Part shown: positions 1 through 8,067 of the stretch, one piece after another
Position numbering within the stretch: position 1 is the first letter of the stretch
How the letters are laid out: each line of letters opens with the position of its first letter
Assembly: GCA_023664345.1 (NCBI GenBank)
Contig: JAMPFQ010000028.1
Location: 1 to 51,605 of the forward strand
DNA: 51,605 nucleotides
Direction of reading: 5' to 3'
Origin: Lachnospiraceae bacterium
Lineage (GTDB): Bacteria > Bacillota > Clostridia > Lachnospirales > Lachnospiraceae
Position numbers and translations under genes: made by a program
Notes under the pieces: model-generated
Seen by the model: the letters and a program-made list of their open reading frames with translations, nothing else
What the model was told of the DNA's origin: nothing
The model's database searches: none

Positions 1-86
1 GAGCCGTCACGGAAAGATGCCCCTGCTGTCCCGGCTCCGTCCCTTTATCCGCAAGTCACCAGGCACCATCGCAGCTGAACTGTTAC
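1..86. repeat. Left copy of window-terminal inverted repeat
   Basis: Positions 1-86 match the reverse complement of 51520-51605 with about four mismatches. The inner end reads CTGAACTGTTAC, a 12-mer that also occurs near 11262, 11826 and 12026 and at 51520. The copy runs off the window edge, so its full length is unknown. I infer a dispersed repeat at which the assembly broke. Confidence 0.85.
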
Positions 87-114
87 GAAATTTTTGAAAT
101 TTTAAAAAAACATA

Positions 115-143
115 TTGACTTTTTCCCAGACAGTATGTATAAT
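115..143 (+). promoter_or_regulatory. Promoter of tRNA-Leu
   Basis: A TTGACT -35 box (115-120) and a consensus TATAAT -10 box (138-143) are separated by exactly 17 bp. The mature tRNA begins 12 bp further on, so transcription would start just upstream of it. This is a typical strong housekeeping-sigma promoter. Confidence 0.85.
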
Positions 144-154
144 AAATTTTGTTC

Positions 155-238
155 GCAGGAATGGCGGAATTGGCAGACGCGCACGGTTCAGGTCCGTGTG
201 GTAGCAATACCATGAGAGTTCAAGTCTCTTTTCCTGCA
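155..238 (+). tRNA. tRNA-Leu (anticodon CAG)
   Basis: The acceptor stem GCAGGAA (155-161) pairs with TTCCTGC (231-237), and A238 is the discriminator base. The anticodon stem-loop has CAG at 189-191. A long variable arm, as expected of a class II leucine tRNA, precedes the T arm GAGAGTTCAAGTCTC. The 3' CCA is not encoded. A consensus promoter lies upstream and a strong hairpin terminator follows, so it is a monocistronic tRNA gene. Confidence 0.95.
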
Positions 239-246
239 CGATGGAA

Positions 247-287
247 GAAACTGTTGCACTAACGATTAGTGAGCAGTTTCTTTTTTT
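247..287 (+). terminator. Rho-independent terminator of tRNA-Leu
   Basis: GAAACTG (247-253) pairs with CAGTTTC (274-280), with an inner CACTA/TAGTG stem, followed directly by seven T residues. It ends the tRNA-Leu transcript before the acyltransferase cluster. Confidence 0.85.
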
Positions 288-322
288 ACCTTATGGAAAC
301 TCATAAAAAGGAGTGACTGCCC

Positions 323-1627
323 TTGGCTGAAGCGCGGATTCCCAGAGAAAAAGCAGAAAAGACGGACTGGTACAGGCTTGACCTGTCCGCCATCGTATAT
401 CCGACCCTGCAGAGAAGAGATTTCTCTTCTGTGTACAGGCTTTCGGTGGTATTAAAAGAAGAGGTGGATCCACAGGTGCTCCAACAGGCCCTCGACATGA
501 CGCTTCCCAGGTTCCCCACCTATAAAGCGGCCATCAGGAAAGGGCTGTTCTGGCGTTATCTGGAGCCTAATGACCGCCCCGGCCCCTTTGTGCAGGAGGA
601 TGTGAAGAACCCCTGCCAGCCCATGTATTTTAAGGCAAATAACAGATACCTGGTGCGGGTATATTATTATGGGAAGAGGATTGCTCTGGAGGCGCACCAC
701 AGCCTGGGCGACGGCACGGGCGGGATGTGCGTGCTGCAGACGCTGACGGCCACTTACCTGAGGCTACTGGGGCATGATGATATTGCCAACGGCGGTTTTG
801 TGCTCGATCTCAATGAAGAACCGGACAAGGAGGAGTTGGAGGATGCCTATATGCGCTATGCCAACGCCAAGGTATGCCCTCCCAGGCTGGGAGAGAAAGC
901 TTATCGCGTCAGGGGGACGAAAGAGCCTTTTTATACGCTGAACATCGTGGACGGCATCCTGTCGGTCTCCCAGGTGATGGCAGTGGCAAAGAAGTATAAC
1001 GCCACGATCACGGAGTACCTGAATTCCGTTCTGCTGTATGCCCTTCTGCAGAAGCAGGAAGATGACAGGCCCGTGAAACAGCGCCCGGTAAAGATCGCCA
1101 TGCCGGTGAACCTGCGCCGCTTCTTTCCCACCATCACGCTGCGCAATTTTATCACCATGATCTATCCGGGAGTGGATCCCAGGCTGGGAGAGTATACTTT
1201 TGAGGAGATCGTGACACAGGTGCATAATTATATGCGCTATCATATCAACGAAAAGCTGCTGCGGGGCGATATCACGACCAACGCCGCCACCCAGCGCAAT
1301 CCCCTGATCCGGGTGGTGCCCCTGTTTCTCAAGGACTTTGCGGTGAGGACGTTTTATACCAAGATACAGGACAAGAATTCTTCCGCCGGACTGACCAATA
1401 TGGGGGCGCTGAAAGTGCCGAAAGGCATGGAACCGCACATCGAGCGGTTTGATATTTACATGGGACAGCCCTACTCCACCCGGACCAACTGTGCCATCAT
1501 CAGCTTCGGGGATATCCTGACCATCAATTTCGCCAGCAGCATTGCGGAGACGGACGTGGAGCGATACTTTTTCCGAAAGCTGGTGAAGGACGGCATCCAT
1601 GTAAAGATAGAGAGTAACCGGGTTTAA
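323..1627 (+). CDS. Alcohol acetyltransferase / condensation-domain-like acyltransferase
   Basis: 434 residues from a TTG codon with GGAG at 310-313, 9 nt upstream; no better start lies nearby. Residues 125-131 read HHSLGDG, the HHxxxDG signature of the chloramphenicol acetyltransferase / condensation-domain / alcohol acetyltransferase superfamily, in which the second His acts as general base for acyl transfer from a thioester. No carrier or adenylation domain is present, so a stand-alone acetyltransferase of unknown acceptor is likelier than a peptide synthetase piece. It heads a tight cluster with a zinc-ribbon membrane protein (20 bp downstream) and an alpha/beta hydrolase. I infer that the three act together on a lipid or cell-envelope ester, but nothing in the sequence names the substrate. 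Confidence 0.75.
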   Translation: MAEARIPREKAEKTDWYRLDLSAIVYPTLQRRDFSSVYRLSVVLKEEVDPQVLQQALDMTLPRFPTYKAAIRKGLFWRYLEPNDRPGPFVQEDVKNPCQPMYFKANNRYLVRVYYYGKRIALEAHHSLGDGTGGMCVLQTLTATYLRLLGHDDIANGGFVLDLNEEPDKEELEDAYMRYANAKVCPPRLGEKAYRVRGTKEPFYTLNIVDGILSVSQVMAVAKKYNATITEYLNSVLLYALLQKQEDDRPVKQRPVKIAMPVNLRRFFPTITLRNFITMIYPGVDPRLGEYTFEEIVTQVHNYMRYHINEKLLRGDITTNAATQRNPLIRVVPLFLKDFAVRTFYTKIQDKNSSAGLTNMGALKVPKGMEPHIERFDIYMGQPYSTRTNCAIISFGDILTINFASSIAETDVERYFFRKLVKDGIHVKIESNRV

Positions 1628-1647
1628 GACAGGAGGTTTATCATTTT

Positions 1648-2358
1648 ATGTCATATTGTGTGAACTGCGGCGTGGAACTGCAGGCGGATGCCGGGAGATG
1701 TCCCCTGTGCGATACCATTGTGATCAATCCCAATGAACTGGAAAAACTGAAAGGAGAGCAGGCGCCCTTTCCCAGCGAGAAAGGGCAGGTGGAAGACGTG
1801 AAGCGAAAGGATATCGGGATCCTGCTGACCGTGATCCTGGCGGCCACAGGCATCATCTGCGGCATCCTGAACGCACTGAGCTTTCAGGGGGCGCTCTGGT
1901 CCCTGGCGGTAGGAGGGGTCTGCATTGTGCTGTGGGTGATCCTGATCCCGGTGGTCATCTTTAAGAAGCAGCCTGTTTATGTATCGCTGTTGCTGGACGG
2001 CGTGGCGGTGGCGGCCTATCTTTACATGCTGACTTATCTGGTGGAAAGCGACAGATGGTATTTCGGGCTGGGACTGCCCATCACCGTGCTGGTGACGGTG
2101 ATCGCGGAGCTGTTTACGGTGTGTGTGAAAAAGCTTCCCTATGCGTTCATAGTGGGCTGCCTGGAATTCTTTACGGCGGTGGGGCTTCTGTGCATGGGTA
2201 TCGAGATCATGATAGACCGATACCTGGGCAATGATATCATCCTGGGCTGGTCGGCAGTGGTGCTGACCGTGTGCGGCATCCTGGACATCGCTTTCATTAC
2301 CATGTTGTCCCAACGCCGACTGCGGCACGCGCTATATAAGAGACTGCACTTAAAATAA
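1648..2358 (+). CDS. Zinc-ribbon multi-pass membrane protein (DUF6320-like)
   Basis: 236 residues. The N-terminus has a zinc ribbon with two CxxC knuckles (CVNC and CPLC, residues 4-21), followed by a charged linker and about six hydrophobic segments that fill the rest of the protein. AGGAGG (1631-1636) stands upstream of the ATG. It is sandwiched between the acyltransferase and an alpha/beta hydrolase, an arrangement I recall for DUF6320 proteins in Lachnospiraceae. The function is unknown. The pairing suggests a membrane partner of the acyltransferase, perhaps presenting a lipid substrate, but that is only inference from neighbourhood. Confidence 0.7.
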   Translation: MSYCVNCGVELQADAGRCPLCDTIVINPNELEKLKGEQAPFPSEKGQVEDVKRKDIGILLTVILAATGIICGILNALSFQGALWSLAVGGVCIVLWVILIPVVIFKKQPVYVSLLLDGVAVAAYLYMLTYLVESDRWYFGLGLPITVLVTVIAELFTVCVKKLPYAFIVGCLEFFTAVGLLCMGIEIMIDRYLGNDIILGWSAVVLTVCGILDIAFITMLSQRRLRHALYKRLHLK

Positions 2359-2392
2359 CAGGAGACAGGTTACAGAAAGGCATGGAGATTTT

Positions 2393-3286
2393 ATGATGGA
2401 CGACAAACACAATCAGAATCTGATGCAGCTGATCAGGCGGGTGCACGGCATGGTGGAAAACCCTGATATTGAGAAACACAGACAGTCCCAGGATCATATC
2501 GGGGCGATCCTGAGCAATTCAAAGGACATACAGTACCGGGAGATCGACATTGACGGCATGTACGGCGAGTGGGTCAGTGTCAACCGCGCCCATATGAAAA
2601 AATATGTGATCCTGCACTGCCATGGCGGCGGGTATTCCACAGGGAGCAGCATCTACGCCAGGACGCTGACCTCCAAGCTTGCCATGTCCACCTCCATGGA
2701 TGTGTTCTGCTTCGACTACAGGCTGGCTCCGGAACATCCCAGTCCGGCGGCTCTGGAGGATGCCATGAAAGCGTGGGATTACCTGATGCTGCTGGGCTAT
2801 GGCGCAAGGGATGTGATCCTTACGGGGGATTCCGCCGGAGGGAACCTGGCTCTTGCATTGGTGCTGAAGCTGAAAGAGGAAGAGAGGCTGCTGCCCAGGG
2901 GCATCGCCCTGATGTCTCCCTGGACCGACCTGACTTCCTCCGGGGAGTCTTTTACGGCCAAAGCGGCGGTGGATCCCGTCCTGAATAAAGAATACATAGA
3001 CCGTATGATCCTGGCCTACGCAAAAGACCGGGACCTGAAAGATCCGATGATATCCCCTCTGTTCGGCGATCTCACCGGATTCCCGCCAGCCTACATCCAG
3101 GCGGGGGAAAATGAGATCCTGCTGAGCGATTCCACACGGCTCCATCAGGCGTTCGTGGATGCCAATGTGTCCGTCAGGCTGGATGTGTATCCGGGCATGT
3201 GGCATGTGTTCCAGATGTCCCCCATGAAAGCCGCGCGGGACGCCATGGATAAGATCGCGGAATTTATTTACGATATTTGCCGCTAG
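2393..3286 (+). CDS. Alpha/beta hydrolase, hormone-sensitive-lipase family
   Basis: 297 residues. The oxyanion-hole motif HGGG is at residues 77-80, the nucleophile elbow GDSAGGN has its Ser at about 147, and a GMWHVF motif near the C-terminus supplies the catalytic His. These three are diagnostic of the HSL/esterase IV branch (Abhydrolase_3), which cleaves short acyl esters in the cytosol. The ATG at 2393 has GGAG 5 nt upstream. It follows the zinc-ribbon membrane protein by 34 bp and is probably the last gene of the same operon. An esterase beside an acetyltransferase suggests a reversible acylation pair, but the substrate is unknown. Confidence 0.8.
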   Translation: MMDDKHNQNLMQLIRRVHGMVENPDIEKHRQSQDHIGAILSNSKDIQYREIDIDGMYGEWVSVNRAHMKKYVILHCHGGGYSTGSSIYARTLTSKLAMSTSMDVFCFDYRLAPEHPSPAALEDAMKAWDYLMLLGYGARDVILTGDSAGGNLALALVLKLKEEERLLPRGIALMSPWTDLTSSGESFTAKAAVDPVLNKEYIDRMILAYAKDRDLKDPMISPLFGDLTGFPPAYIQAGENEILLSDSTRLHQAFVDANVSVRLDVYPGMWHVFQMSPMKAARDAMDKIAEFIYDICR

Positions 3287-3379
3287 GAAAAAGGAATTTG
3301 CCTTCCGGCACAGAATATTCATAATAGGAGAATGGTTTCCTGCTTGTGTGGCGCGAGTTGCGTCAGAAAAGAGGCAGAC

Positions 3380-4384
3380 ATGACGATCAGAGAAAACCTG
3401 GAGCAGAGGGAAAAGGAATATTTAAGCCCTTATGCTTCGCTCAGTATGGATTCAAAGGGAAGGAACAGGCCGGAGATCGAATGTGATATCCGTCCCGCGT
3501 TTCAGCGTGACAGGGACAAGATCCTGCATTGCAAGGCGTTCCGGCGTCTGAAGGATAAGACTCAGGTATTCCTGTCCCCGGAGGGAGATCATTACAGGAC
3601 GCGCCTGACCCACACCCTGGAAGTATCCCAGAACGCCAGGACCATAGCCAAGGCGCTTAAGCTGAACGAGGATCTGGTGGAGGCGATTGCGTTGGGGCAC
3701 GATCTGGGGCATACTCCTTTCGGACATGCGGGCGAGCGGGCATTAAACCGCGTGTGTCCCATCGGGTTTGAGCATAGCCAGCAGAGCGTGCGCACGGTGG
3801 ACAGGCTGGAGAGGCACGGGCAGGGCCTGAACCTTACCTATGAGGTCAGGGACGGCATCCTGAACCACCAGACCACCGGAAAGCCCCACACCCTGGAGGG
3901 AAAGGTGGTCAGGCTTTCGGACAAGATATCCTATATCCATCACGATATGGATGACGCTGTGAGGGCGGGCATCCTGAAAGAGATGGATGTGCCCAAGGCA
4001 ATCCGGGACGTGATCGGCTGTACGCCCAGCGAGCGGCTGGATCACTTTGTGCACGACATTGTGACCAACAGCATGGGAAAGAACGATATCTGTATGTCCG
4101 ATGCCATCGCGAGAGCAATGATGGACATGCGTCAGTTCATGTTTGAGAATGTATATCAGAATCCGGTGGCAAAAAGCGAAGAGGGCAAGGCGGAGAAGCT
4201 GACAGAGACGCTGTATCAGCATTTTATGAAGCATACCGATAAGCTGCCGGAGGAATTTTTGAATCTGCTGTCCGAGGGAGAGCCCCGGGAGCAGGTGGTC
4301 TGTGATTATATAGCGGCCATGACGGACCGATTTGCCATAGCCACTTATGACGCCATATACATACCGAAGTCATGGGGGATATAA
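3380..4384 (+). CDS. dgt: dGTP triphosphohydrolase-like HD-domain protein
   Basis: 334 residues from ATG 3380, preceded by GAGG 5 nt upstream. An in-frame ATG at 3332 is less likely because its GGAG is only 1 nt away and the extra residues do not look like the family. An HTLEVSQ segment and the HDLGHTPFGHAGE segment give the metal-binding HD motif of dNTP triphosphohydrolases, which cut dNTPs to nucleoside and tripolyphosphate. The length matches the shorter Firmicute dGTPase-like proteins. It stands 13 bp upstream of dnaG, the usual clostridial order dgt-dnaG-rpoD, which links nucleotide pool control to replication initiation genes. Confidence 0.88.
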   Translation: MTIRENLEQREKEYLSPYASLSMDSKGRNRPEIECDIRPAFQRDRDKILHCKAFRRLKDKTQVFLSPEGDHYRTRLTHTLEVSQNARTIAKALKLNEDLVEAIALGHDLGHTPFGHAGERALNRVCPIGFEHSQQSVRTVDRLERHGQGLNLTYEVRDGILNHQTTGKPHTLEGKVVRLSDKISYIHHDMDDAVRAGILKEMDVPKAIRDVIGCTPSERLDHFVHDIVTNSMGKNDICMSDAIARAMMDMRQFMFENVYQNPVAKSEEGKAEKLTETLYQHFMKHTDKLPEEFLNLLSEGEPREQVVCDYIAAMTDRFAIATYDAIYIPKSWGI

Positions 4385-4397
4385 AAGAGAGGGATCG

Positions 4398-6170
4398 ATG
4401 TATTATCCGGAAGAACTGGTCGAGGAGATCAGAGCGAAAAACGATATAGTGGATGTCATATCAGGGTATCTGAAGATGCAGAAAAAAGGCGGCAACCACT
4501 GGGCCTGCTGTCCTTTTCACAGTGAGAAGACGCCGTCCTTTTCCGTATCCGGAAACAAGCAGATGTTTCACTGTTTTGGCTGCGGCGTCAGCGGGAATGT
4601 CTATACTTTCATCATGAAGTATGAGAACTATTCTTTCCCGGAGGCGGTGAAGATGCTTGCCGACCGGGCGGGCGTACAGCTTCCGGAGGAGGAGTACAGC
4701 GAGGAGGCGCGCAAGAGGGAGAGTAAGAGGGCCAGGCTGCTGGAGGTCAATAAGGAGGCTGCCAGGTACTTTTATTATCAGCTGCGGGATCCCCGTGGCA
4801 GGATCGGGTATGAATATCTGAAAAAAAGAGAACTTTCCGATGAGACCATGCATAAGTTCGGGCTGGGCTACGCGGGGAAGAACGGCGCTGAACTGGTGCG
4901 GTATCTCCGCAGCAGGGGCTTTGAGGATGAGGTCATCAAAGAGGCGGGGCTTGCCACTCATTCCGAGAAATGGGGCCTGATGAGCCAGTTCTGGAACCGT
5001 GTCATGTATCCCATACAGGACGGAAACCACCGCGTCATCGGCTTTGGCGGGCGTGTGATGGGCGAGGGGGAGCCTAAATACCTGAACTCGCCGGAGACCC
5101 CCATTTTTGACAAGAGGAGGAATCTTTACGGATTGAATTTTGCCAGGACGGCCAAGAGCGGGAACATGATCCTGTGCGAGGGCTATATGGATGTGATCGC
5201 CATGCACCAGGCGGGCTTCACCCAGGCGGTGGCATCCCTGGGGACGGCCTTTACCCCGGAGCAGGCAAACCTGCTCAGACGGTACACGGACAGCGTTCTG
5301 TTAGCTTATGACAGCGACGGCGCGGGAGTGAAAGCGGCGCTTCGGGGGATCGGCATCCTGCGGGAGGCGGGACTTGCGGGAAAGGTCATCGATATGCGCC
5401 CTTATAAGGATCCCGATGAATTTATGAAAGCGCTTGGCAGAGAGGCTTTTGAGGAGCGGATCGCCCGGGCGGAGAACAGCTTTTTCTTTGAGATCCGCAT
5501 TCTGGAGGGCCAGTTTGACATGAACGATCCGGAATCCAAGACGCGGTTCCACAGGGAGATCGCCAGAAAACTCTGTGAATTTACGGAGGATGTGGAGAGG
5601 GATAATTATCTGCAGGCCGTGGCGGACAAGTACTTTATCGGTATCGGGAACCTGCGGAAGCTGGTCACAAGCTACGCTTCCCAGACCGGGCTGGCAAAGC
5701 CCATAGAGCGCCCCCGGTCCGGCGTGCAGCAGAAGAATAAGCCGGAGGAGAGCGCCAGGAGATCACAGAGGCTTTTGATCACCTGGGTGACGGATGAGCC
5801 TGCTCTCTATGACAAGATCAGAAAGTATATCACCGCGGAGGACTTTACGGAGGATTTGTACCGCAGGGTGGCGGAAAGGCTGTTTGGGGAACTGGAGCGG
5901 GGTGAGTACAATCCCGCGGGCATCATCAGCATGTTCGAGGATGAGGAGGAGCAGCGGGAGGCGGCGGCCCTTTTCCACACCAACCTGCCGGAACTGACCA
6001 CCGGCCAGGAACGGGCGAAAGCGTTCCACGACATCGTACTGGCGGTAAAAAAGAACAGTTATGAATATTATACGGCAAAGCTGGGAACGGATGTAAGCGC
6101 CCTGAATCAGGTGATAGAGGGCAAGAAAGCCCTGGAGGAGCTTGCCAGAACGCATATTTCCCCTGATTAA
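4398..6170 (+). CDS. dnaG: DNA primase
   Basis: 590 residues from ATG 4398, with GAGAGGG 4 nt upstream; an upstream in-frame extension would overlap dgt and lacks family similarity. The N-terminal CHC2 zinc finger uses C38, H41, C59 and C62. The TOPRIM catalytic core (roughly residues 255-345) shows EGYMDVIAMHQAG followed by the acidic AYDSDGAG motif that binds metal. The C-terminal part should be the DnaB helicase-interaction domain. It synthesises RNA primers for Okazaki fragments. The gene lies between dgt and rpoD, the conserved macromolecular synthesis cluster of Firmicutes. Confidence 0.97.
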   Translation: MYYPEELVEEIRAKNDIVDVISGYLKMQKKGGNHWACCPFHSEKTPSFSVSGNKQMFHCFGCGVSGNVYTFIMKYENYSFPEAVKMLADRAGVQLPEEEYSEEARKRESKRARLLEVNKEAARYFYYQLRDPRGRIGYEYLKKRELSDETMHKFGLGYAGKNGAELVRYLRSRGFEDEVIKEAGLATHSEKWGLMSQFWNRVMYPIQDGNHRVIGFGGRVMGEGEPKYLNSPETPIFDKRRNLYGLNFARTAKSGNMILCEGYMDVIAMHQAGFTQAVASLGTAFTPEQANLLRRYTDSVLLAYDSDGAGVKAALRGIGILREAGLAGKVIDMRPYKDPDEFMKALGREAFEERIARAENSFFFEIRILEGQFDMNDPESKTRFHREIARKLCEFTEDVERDNYLQAVADKYFIGIGNLRKLVTSYASQTGLAKPIERPRSGVQQKNKPEESARRSQRLLITWVTDEPALYDKIRKYITAEDFTEDLYRRVAERLFGELERGEYNPAGIISMFEDEEEQREAAALFHTNLPELTTGQERAKAFHDIVLAVKKNSYEYYTAKLGTDVSALNQVIEGKKALEELARTHISPD

Positions 6171-6215
6171 GGTGAAGACTAATGGCAATTTATAAGGAAG
6201 GATGGAACCAATACA

Positions 6216-7325
6216 ATGGATGAAAACACACAGGCAAAATTTGACGAGAAAGTGAAAGAACTGCTCAGTCTCGCCAAAAAGAAGAAAAATGTTCTGGAAT
6301 ATCAGGAGATCAGTGAATTTTTCGCGGACATGCCCCTGGAGGAAGAGCAGTTCGAGAAGATCCTGGAGATCCTGGAGCAGAACACCGTGGATGTGCTGCG
6401 CATTACCGAGGATGATGTGGATGATGAGGAGATCATCCTTACGGATGAGGATGAGGTAGATGTGGAGAATCTGGATCTCTCCGTGCCCGACGGCATCAAT
6501 ATCGAGGATCCCGTGCGCATGTACCTGAAAGAGATCGGCAAGGTTCCCCTTTTATCCGCCGAAGAGGAGATTGAACTGGCCAAGAGGATGGAACTGGGCG
6601 ACCAGGAGGCTAAGAAGCGTCTCGCGGAAGCGAACCTGCGCCTGGTGGTCAGCATTGCCAAGAGATATGTGGGACGGGGAATGCTGTTCCTGGATCTGAT
6701 CCAGGAGGGCAATCTGGGACTGATCAAGGCGGTGGAGAAGTTTGACTATCGGAAGGGCTATAAGTTTTCCACATACGCTACCTGGTGGATCCGCCAGGCC
6801 ATCACCAGGGCTATCGCCGATCAGGCGAGAACGATCCGGATCCCCGTCCATATGGTGGAGACCATCAATAAGCTGATCCGTGTCAGCAGGCAGCTGCTCC
6901 AGGAACTTGGCAGGGAGCCTTCCCCGGAGGAGATCGCCGAGGAGATGAACATGCCTGTGGATCGTGTCCGTGAGATCCTGAAGATCAGCCAGGAGCCTGT
7001 TTCCCTGGAAACGCCCATCGGTGAGGAGGAGGACAGCCACCTGGGGGATTTCATCCAGGACGACAATGTGCCCGTGCCTGCGGATGCGGCAGCTTTCACG
7101 CTGCTGAAAGAGCAGCTGGTGGAGGTACTGGGCACTCTGACGGAGAGGGAGCAGAAAGTACTGCGCCTGCGGTTCGGCCTGGATGATGGCAGAGCCCGCA
7201 CTTTAGAAGAGGTGGGCAAAGAATTTAACGTGACCCGCGAGCGCATCAGGCAGATCGAGGCAAAAGCCCTCCGCAAGCTGCGCCATCCCAGCCGCAGCCG
7301 TAAGCTTAAGGATTATCTGGACTGA
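6216..7325 (+). CDS. rpoD: Housekeeping RNA polymerase sigma factor SigA/RpoD
   Basis: 369 residues, the usual size of a Firmicute SigA. Region 1.2 ([11 protein letters not shown]) is followed by region 2 with [20 protein letters not shown] and the promoter-melting [14 protein letters not shown] block, then region 3. Region 4 has the -35-reading helix-turn-helix ([20 protein letters not shown]) near the C-terminus. An acidic region 1.1 occupies the first 85 residues. AAGGAAGG lies 13 nt upstream of the ATG, rather far. The stop codon overlaps the start of trmK (TGATG), so the two are translationally coupled. The TTGACA/TATAAT-type promoters seen across this window are the ones this factor would read. 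Confidence 0.98.
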   Translation: MDENTQAKFDEKVKELLSLAKKKKNVLEYQEISEFFADMPLEEEQFEKILEILEQNTVDVLRITEDDVDDEEIILTDEDEVDVENLDLSVPDGINIEDPVRMYLKEIGKVPLLSAEEEIELAKRMELGDQEAKKRLAEANLRLVVSIAKRYVGRGMLFLDLIQEGNLGLIKAVEKFDYRKGYKFSTYATWWIRQAITRAIADQARTIRIPVHMVETINKLIRVSRQLLQELGREPSPEEIAEEMNMPVDRVREILKISQEPVSLETPIGEEEDSHLGDFIQDDNVPVPADAAAFTLLKEQLVEVLGTLTEREQKVLRLRFGLDDGRARTLEEVGKEFNVTRERIRQIEAKALRKLRHPSRSRKLKDYLD

Positions 7326-8062
7326 TGGCGGTATCGGGCGGCGGAAAGAACAGAGTGACGTTATCCGGGCGGTTGCGGATGCTGGCGGATATGGTGACGG
7401 CGGGCGGCTGTGCGGCGGATGTGGGCTGTGATCATGGATTCCTGCCCATTTACCTGGTGCAGACGGGGAAATGTCCGAAATGCCTTGCCATGGACGTAAG
7501 GAAAGGCCCTCTTTCCGGCGCAAAGGAGCATATTGCATCCTGTGGGATGGGAGAGTACATAGAGACCAGACTGTCGGACGGGCTTGCCGCATATCATATG
7601 GGAGAGGCACAGACGCTCATATGCGCCGGCATGGGAGGCAGGCTGATGGAGAGGATCCTGCGGGAGGGCGGTGAGAAGTCCCGTTCCTTTCAGGAACTGA
7701 TATTACAGCCCCAGTCGGAGATCCCGGAGTTTCGTATCTTCCTGAGGAAAGAGGGATTCCTGGTGACACAGGAAGATGCCGTGTGCGAGGACGGAAAGTT
7801 CTATTTTGCCATGAAAGCGGTATATGCGGGACAGGAACTGCCCGCAGACGATGAACTATACGATCTGTACGGAAAGCTGCTTCTTCTGGGAAAACATCCG
7901 GTGTTAAAGCAGTATCTGTCAAAGCAAAGACAGGCTGTGGAGGAACTCATCACGCGGCTTTGCGGAGCGGATTCCGGCAGAGGAGAAGCCAGGATAAGGG
8001 AACTTTCCCTGGAGAAAGCGCATTTGGAGAGAGCGCTCGAAATAGTTGAGAAGGGACGGTAG
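7325..8062 (+). CDS. trmK: tRNA (adenine-22-N1)-methyltransferase TrmK
   Basis: 245 residues; the ATG overlaps the rpoD stop by one base. A Rossmann SAM-binding motif appears as AADVGCDHGFLPIYL near residue 32, followed by AMDVRKGPL, and then CAGMGGRLM in the catalytic region. These fit the YqfN/TrmK family, which methylates N1 of A22 in tRNA. The C-terminal half is helical and charged, as in the coiled-coil domain of TrmK. Its place directly after rpoD is conserved in Firmicutes, often followed by a Nif3 protein; here a nucleoside kinase follows 5 bp downstream instead. Confidence 0.9.
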   Translation: MAVSGGGKNRVTLSGRLRMLADMVTAGGCAADVGCDHGFLPIYLVQTGKCPKCLAMDVRKGPLSGAKEHIASCGMGEYIETRLSDGLAAYHMGEAQTLICAGMGGRLMERILREGGEKSRSFQELILQPQSEIPEFRIFLRKEGFLVTQEDAVCEDGKFYFAMKAVYAGQELPADDELYDLYGKLLLLGKHPVLKQYLSKQRQAVEELITRLCGADSGRGEARIRELSLEKAHLERALEIVEKGR

Positions 8063-8067
8063 AGGAT

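Noticed and set aside
155..238. tRNA-Leu as an integration site for a mobile element
   Set aside because: No integrase or repeated tRNA 3' end is found within the window.
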